Assembly: GCA_018257865.1 (NCBI GenBank)
Contig: JAEUBA010000290.1
Coordinates: 1-12,404, forward strand
Reading direction: 5' to 3'
DNA length: 12,404 nt
From: Stereocaulon alpinum
Lineage: Eukaryota > Ascomycota > Lecanoromycetes > Lecanorales > Stereocaulaceae
In this document: positions 9,401-12,404 of the stretch, piece by piece
How the letters are laid out: each line of letters begins with the position of its first letter
Position numbering within the stretch: position 1 is the first letter of the stretch
The notes under the pieces: model-generated
Database searches by the model: none
Told to the model about the DNA's origin: nothing
The model's input: the letters and a program-made list of their open reading frames with translations, nothing else
Program-made: the position numbers and the translations under genes

Positions 9401-11374
9401 TACAAGACAGGAGACAGAGGCTACTGGAATGAACTGGGAGAGATAATTTGCCTAGGCCGGAAAGACCGTCAGATCAAGCTTCGAGGCTTCCGTTTGGACA
9501 TGAATGACCTCGAGATACGTATCATGCGAGCTGCACATCAATTACAAGCAATCGCTGTTGCGCCTCGTGGAGATCATTTGGTCGCCATGGTGCGCCCGGC
9601 ATCTACCAATGTCCAAGAGCTGCGAACTCGAATATCATCCCTACTACCACCTTACGCTATCATGCAACAAATACTGCCGGTGGACCGATTACCAATGACT
9701 TCGGCAGGAAAAGTGGATTACAGAATGGTGTCTCAGATGGCGCCCGATTCATTCAAAAAGGAGATGAAGGCTCCGAGGACGCCCACGGAGAAAGCAATTG
9801 CTTCTGCTTTTCGGTCTGTGTTGAAATTGGATGAAACGACTCCTTTGACAATTGAATCGGACTACATTCAATTAGGCGGACATTCTCTATTGCAATTGTC
9901 CATGACGTCCCGATTGACCAGGATATTTGACTTTCGCATACCCCTCCGACTGATCATTGAGAATTCTACCATCAAAGACATGGCCGAGAGCGTCGATAAA
10001 CTCAAGAACAGCTCCAAACCTCCACTTCCTCGTGGTCAATCCCTTACCGCCCAGCAAGTCTCGCCCATTGAGCGTGAATGGCTCATGAAGTATGACATTG
10101 ACTGTGGATCCGCCTGCTTCAACGTATGCTATACTTGCACCTTTGATCCAAAGATTGTAAACCACTCTGCGCTAGCTACGGCCTGGAATACCATTCTGGC
10201 CAGACACAGGCTCTTCCGTGGCCGCTACGTGACTCGCAGTGGGAGACCACATGTTCGGATGGACGCAGAGACAGCGCCTCTCGTCGAGCGTACGAGTGAG
10301 ATCAACCTCTGGATGGAGGCCAATCGACCGTTTCAAGTCCAGCAAGAGAGCCCTATTCGAGTGATTGTAGCAAGGGACAGACTAACGGTGGTCATGAGTC
10401 ACATTGTCGCTGATTATACTGCATTGGCGATCGTACTGAGAGAAGCCTCGGCGGTCTATCATGGTCAGCAGCTACGCCCACTTGGGAAGATCTATCCAGA
10501 TTCCAGCGTTTGGTACGACAGCGTTGCGCCGTGCTATCTTGAATTTTGGACCCAATATATGGAGGGTTGGGACAGCAATCCTCCCTTGCTTGGAAAGCAG
10601 CAGGATCGCACCGGGTACCGCGGGACATCATCCATCTCCCACATTTCCAAGAACATTCTGAAACAGATGCTCGATTATTGCGACAACACCAAGCTGTCGC
10701 TGCAACAGCTCGTCATGGCAGCCGTGGCCCTTTGCCTACAGCTCGATACCGCTGAGACTGACATCGTCTTGGGTAGCCCATACATCAATCGAAACTCCGA
10801 CGAGGATCTCGAAATGATGGGTCTCTTCCTTGAACCGCTTCCAGTCCGCATCAAATACCCAGATCCCCTCCCTGAGTCCCAATGCAAAGAAGACAACAGC
10901 CCTCCGTACCTCGACGCGGTTCAGAAGTCAAGCCAGGCAGCGCTCGCACATGTAATGCCTTGGCACCAGCTCCTCGAGCATCTCAATGTGACCTCCTCTT
11001 TTCCCAATCACCCTCTTACGGACGTCATCGTGTCTTTCCACGACAATCGGCAGTCGCAAGGGCTCGAGATGGCGGGGCCTAGTTTCGAGTCTGGCTTCTT
11101 GTGGTCCGAAGGCGCCAAGTTCAAATTGATGGCTGAATTTACGGCTATCTCAGAGAACACTCTTGTGCTCAGGATTGAGTATGACACAGAGTGCGTTTCT
11201 GCAGAGGATGTGGCTATGGTGGAGGCGTTGGTGCCCAGAGCTTTAGAGCTGCTTGTTCAAGGAGGGACACACGACGACATTAAAAAAGCGTTGAACGAGA
11301 AGACGGAAGGCAAGGACTACTACGAGAGACTGGATCCAGCAGTTATCTTTGGAAAGAAGCTTTATGAATTGTAA
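6408..11374 (+). CDS. Nonribosomal peptide synthetase, T-C-A-T-C(T), no first A domain
   Basis: Core enzyme. Exons 6408-9011 and 9074-11374 encode 1634 residues. T1 (about 1-75) has GGNSL with carrier Ser33. A Pro/Ser-rich linker (about 76-190) follows. C1 (about 191-600) has HHALIDG with catalytic His306 and IGPLVNTLP. The A domain (about 615-1085) has TSGSTGTPKG (769-778), FDGSIHE (Asp814), YGPTEG, YKTGD, GRKDRQIKLRG and the C-terminal Lys1081 (SAGK). T2 (about 1104-1175) has LGGHSL with Ser1139. The last domain (about 1190-1600) has SHIVADY at 1310-1316 and Tyr1330, fitting the SHxxxDx14Y motif of fungal terminal cyclising C domains. All sites look active. The start is the ATG at 6408, just before the first T helix. 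There is no initiating A domain, terminal T or thioesterase. The likely product is a cyclised two-unit peptide (diketopiperazine or benzodiazepine type), released by intramolecular attack. Confidence 0.95.
9012..9073 (+). other. Intron of the NRPS gene
   Basis: A 62-nt phase-0 intron with perfect donor GTAAGT, branch candidate TACTAAT and acceptor CCCCAG. Splicing joins S-L-R-N to V-Y-L-V-G-E inside the A domain, between motifs A4 and A5. Without splicing the frame stops at 9081-9083, so the two open frames are one gene and not a broken one. Confidence 0.95.
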
Positions 11375-11460
11375 GGTATTACTCTCATGTCTTGGCATTT
11401 GTAGATCAAAGTAGGCACGTGACCTACCGCTAGTATTTCTCGTAAATAAGCAAATACACT
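11375..11460. other. 3' end of the NRPS gene and edge of the right repeat
   Basis: Only about 85 bp separate the NRPS stop codon from CpA-depleted DNA. This strip still has normal CpA/TpG. It holds an imperfect palindrome at 11411-11427, GTAGG and CCTAC around a CACGTG core with one extra A. That may be a transcription-factor site, a hairpin near the 3' end or the border of an inserted element; the sequence does not decide. Confidence 0.4.
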
Positions 11461-12404
11461 TCGTTCTATAGATTAATCAATTAACTATTTATATACCGAA
11501 CTTTTACGAAAAGCTTATAATACTATATATTATATTTAATACGCGTTTTAACACTTAATAAGCTATCCTCTACCTCCTAGATTATAATATAACTTCTAGA
11601 ACGCGTCTAATACGTCTAAGGTTAATTATAGATAAGGTAAATAATAGCCTTAAGCTTACTCTCCGTAGGTAAGAAGCCCTCTAATATTATTAAGTATATA
11701 CTCTATATTATTAATAAAGTTATAGCTATTTAGAAAGTATACGAAGGTAAGTAAAACTCTATAGTTATATAGAGACGTACTATTAACCCTTAAGTATATA
11801 CGCGTTATAGCTACGCTAACGCTATAATATTAGTTAGGGTCTAGAGGCTTAGTAATAGTATTACTACCTAGGACTCCCCTATATTAGGGATCTTTAGAAA
11901 TTAGTTCTACTACTACTTCTACGCGCTATTAGGTCTACTTAATTAGTAGAGGTTTAATTATTAAAGGCTATAGCCTTAAGCTTAGGCTAGTGCGGATTTA
12001 TAGTTATTATTATAAAAAATATAGCCTTTTCGAAATATTATTATATAGCTAGGGAGTCCTAGTAATTTTAGGCTATAGATCTATCCCCTCTACTAAAGCT
12101 AGATAGTAGGATTATACGTCGCCTAAGTATATCTATATAGCTATTACTAGCTAGTAGAGTATTAGAAACGCCCTAATATAAATCGCTATAGATTATATCC
12201 TAATATCTACGATAGAAATCTAGGGTTTACTAATTAATAACTATATAGTAATTAACTAAATATTACTAAATTAAACTACTAGCCCGCAGTATAGTAGAGT
12301 ACTAATTAGGATAGGAAAAGAGATAGTAGTATAACTATATACGCTCTAAGTAACGTATAATAATATAGGTATTATTATTATTATAGAGGCGTAAGGCCTA
12401 GTAC
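11461..12404. repeat. RIP-degraded repeat tract, right flank
   Basis: Very AT- and TpA-rich, stop-filled non-coding DNA that runs to the window end. Between 11479 and 12404 I count only two CpA (11552, 12287) and one TpG (11991); 11554-11990 has none, while CpG persists (for example in ACGCG). This is the same mutational signature as the left flank. No transposon protein can be read and no open frame survives. Whether it is the same repeat family as the left flank cannot be told by eye. Confidence 0.82.

Noticed and set aside
1..12404. tRNA, rRNA, CRISPR or bacterial-type signals
   Set aside because: None were seen, and the introns and gene families are fungal.

Overview
The window reads as nuclear DNA of a filamentous ascomycete, most likely one of the Eurotiales (Aspergillus/Penicillium type). 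The evidence is short spliceosomal introns (52-105 nt), a fungal Zn2Cys6 regulator of the AflR type, a membrane-anchored fungal cytochrome P450, a nonribosomal peptide synthetase (NRPS) with a fungal terminal cyclising condensation domain, and flanks mutated in the manner of repeat-induced point mutation (RIP). The genus is inferred, not shown.

Layout, left to right. Bases 1-~900 are non-coding, stop-rich and TpA-rich; positions 140-724 contain no CpA or TpG dinucleotide at all, which marks a RIP-degraded repeat. About 900-1563 is the promoter region of the first gene. 1564-2983 (+, spliced) encodes an AflR-like Zn2Cys6 regulator whose zinc finger is split by an intron. 2984-3635 is intergenic. 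3636-5368 (+, three exons) encodes a 531-residue P450; its second intron appears to be GC-AG. 5369-6407 is a roughly 1-kb promoter region that holds a perfect TCGGN3CCGA palindrome. 6408-11374 (+, two exons, 1634 residues) encodes an NRPS with the order T-C-A-T-C(T). From about 11460 to the end lies a second RIP-type tract.

Taken together this is a compact three-gene nonribosomal peptide cluster (regulator, P450, NRPS), all on the + strand and closed in on both sides by degraded repeats. The regulator probably activates the NRPS through the palindrome. The NRPS probably condenses two building units and releases them by cyclisation through its terminal domain, and the P450 probably oxidises the cyclic product. 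The main puzzle is that the NRPS starts directly at a carrier (T) domain. No adenylation domain for the first unit is present, so T1 must be loaded by the single A domain or by an enzyme encoded elsewhere. The A-domain selectivity residues (D-G-H-I-Y-V-M-C-G-K by eye) match no code I can recall, so the product cannot be named.
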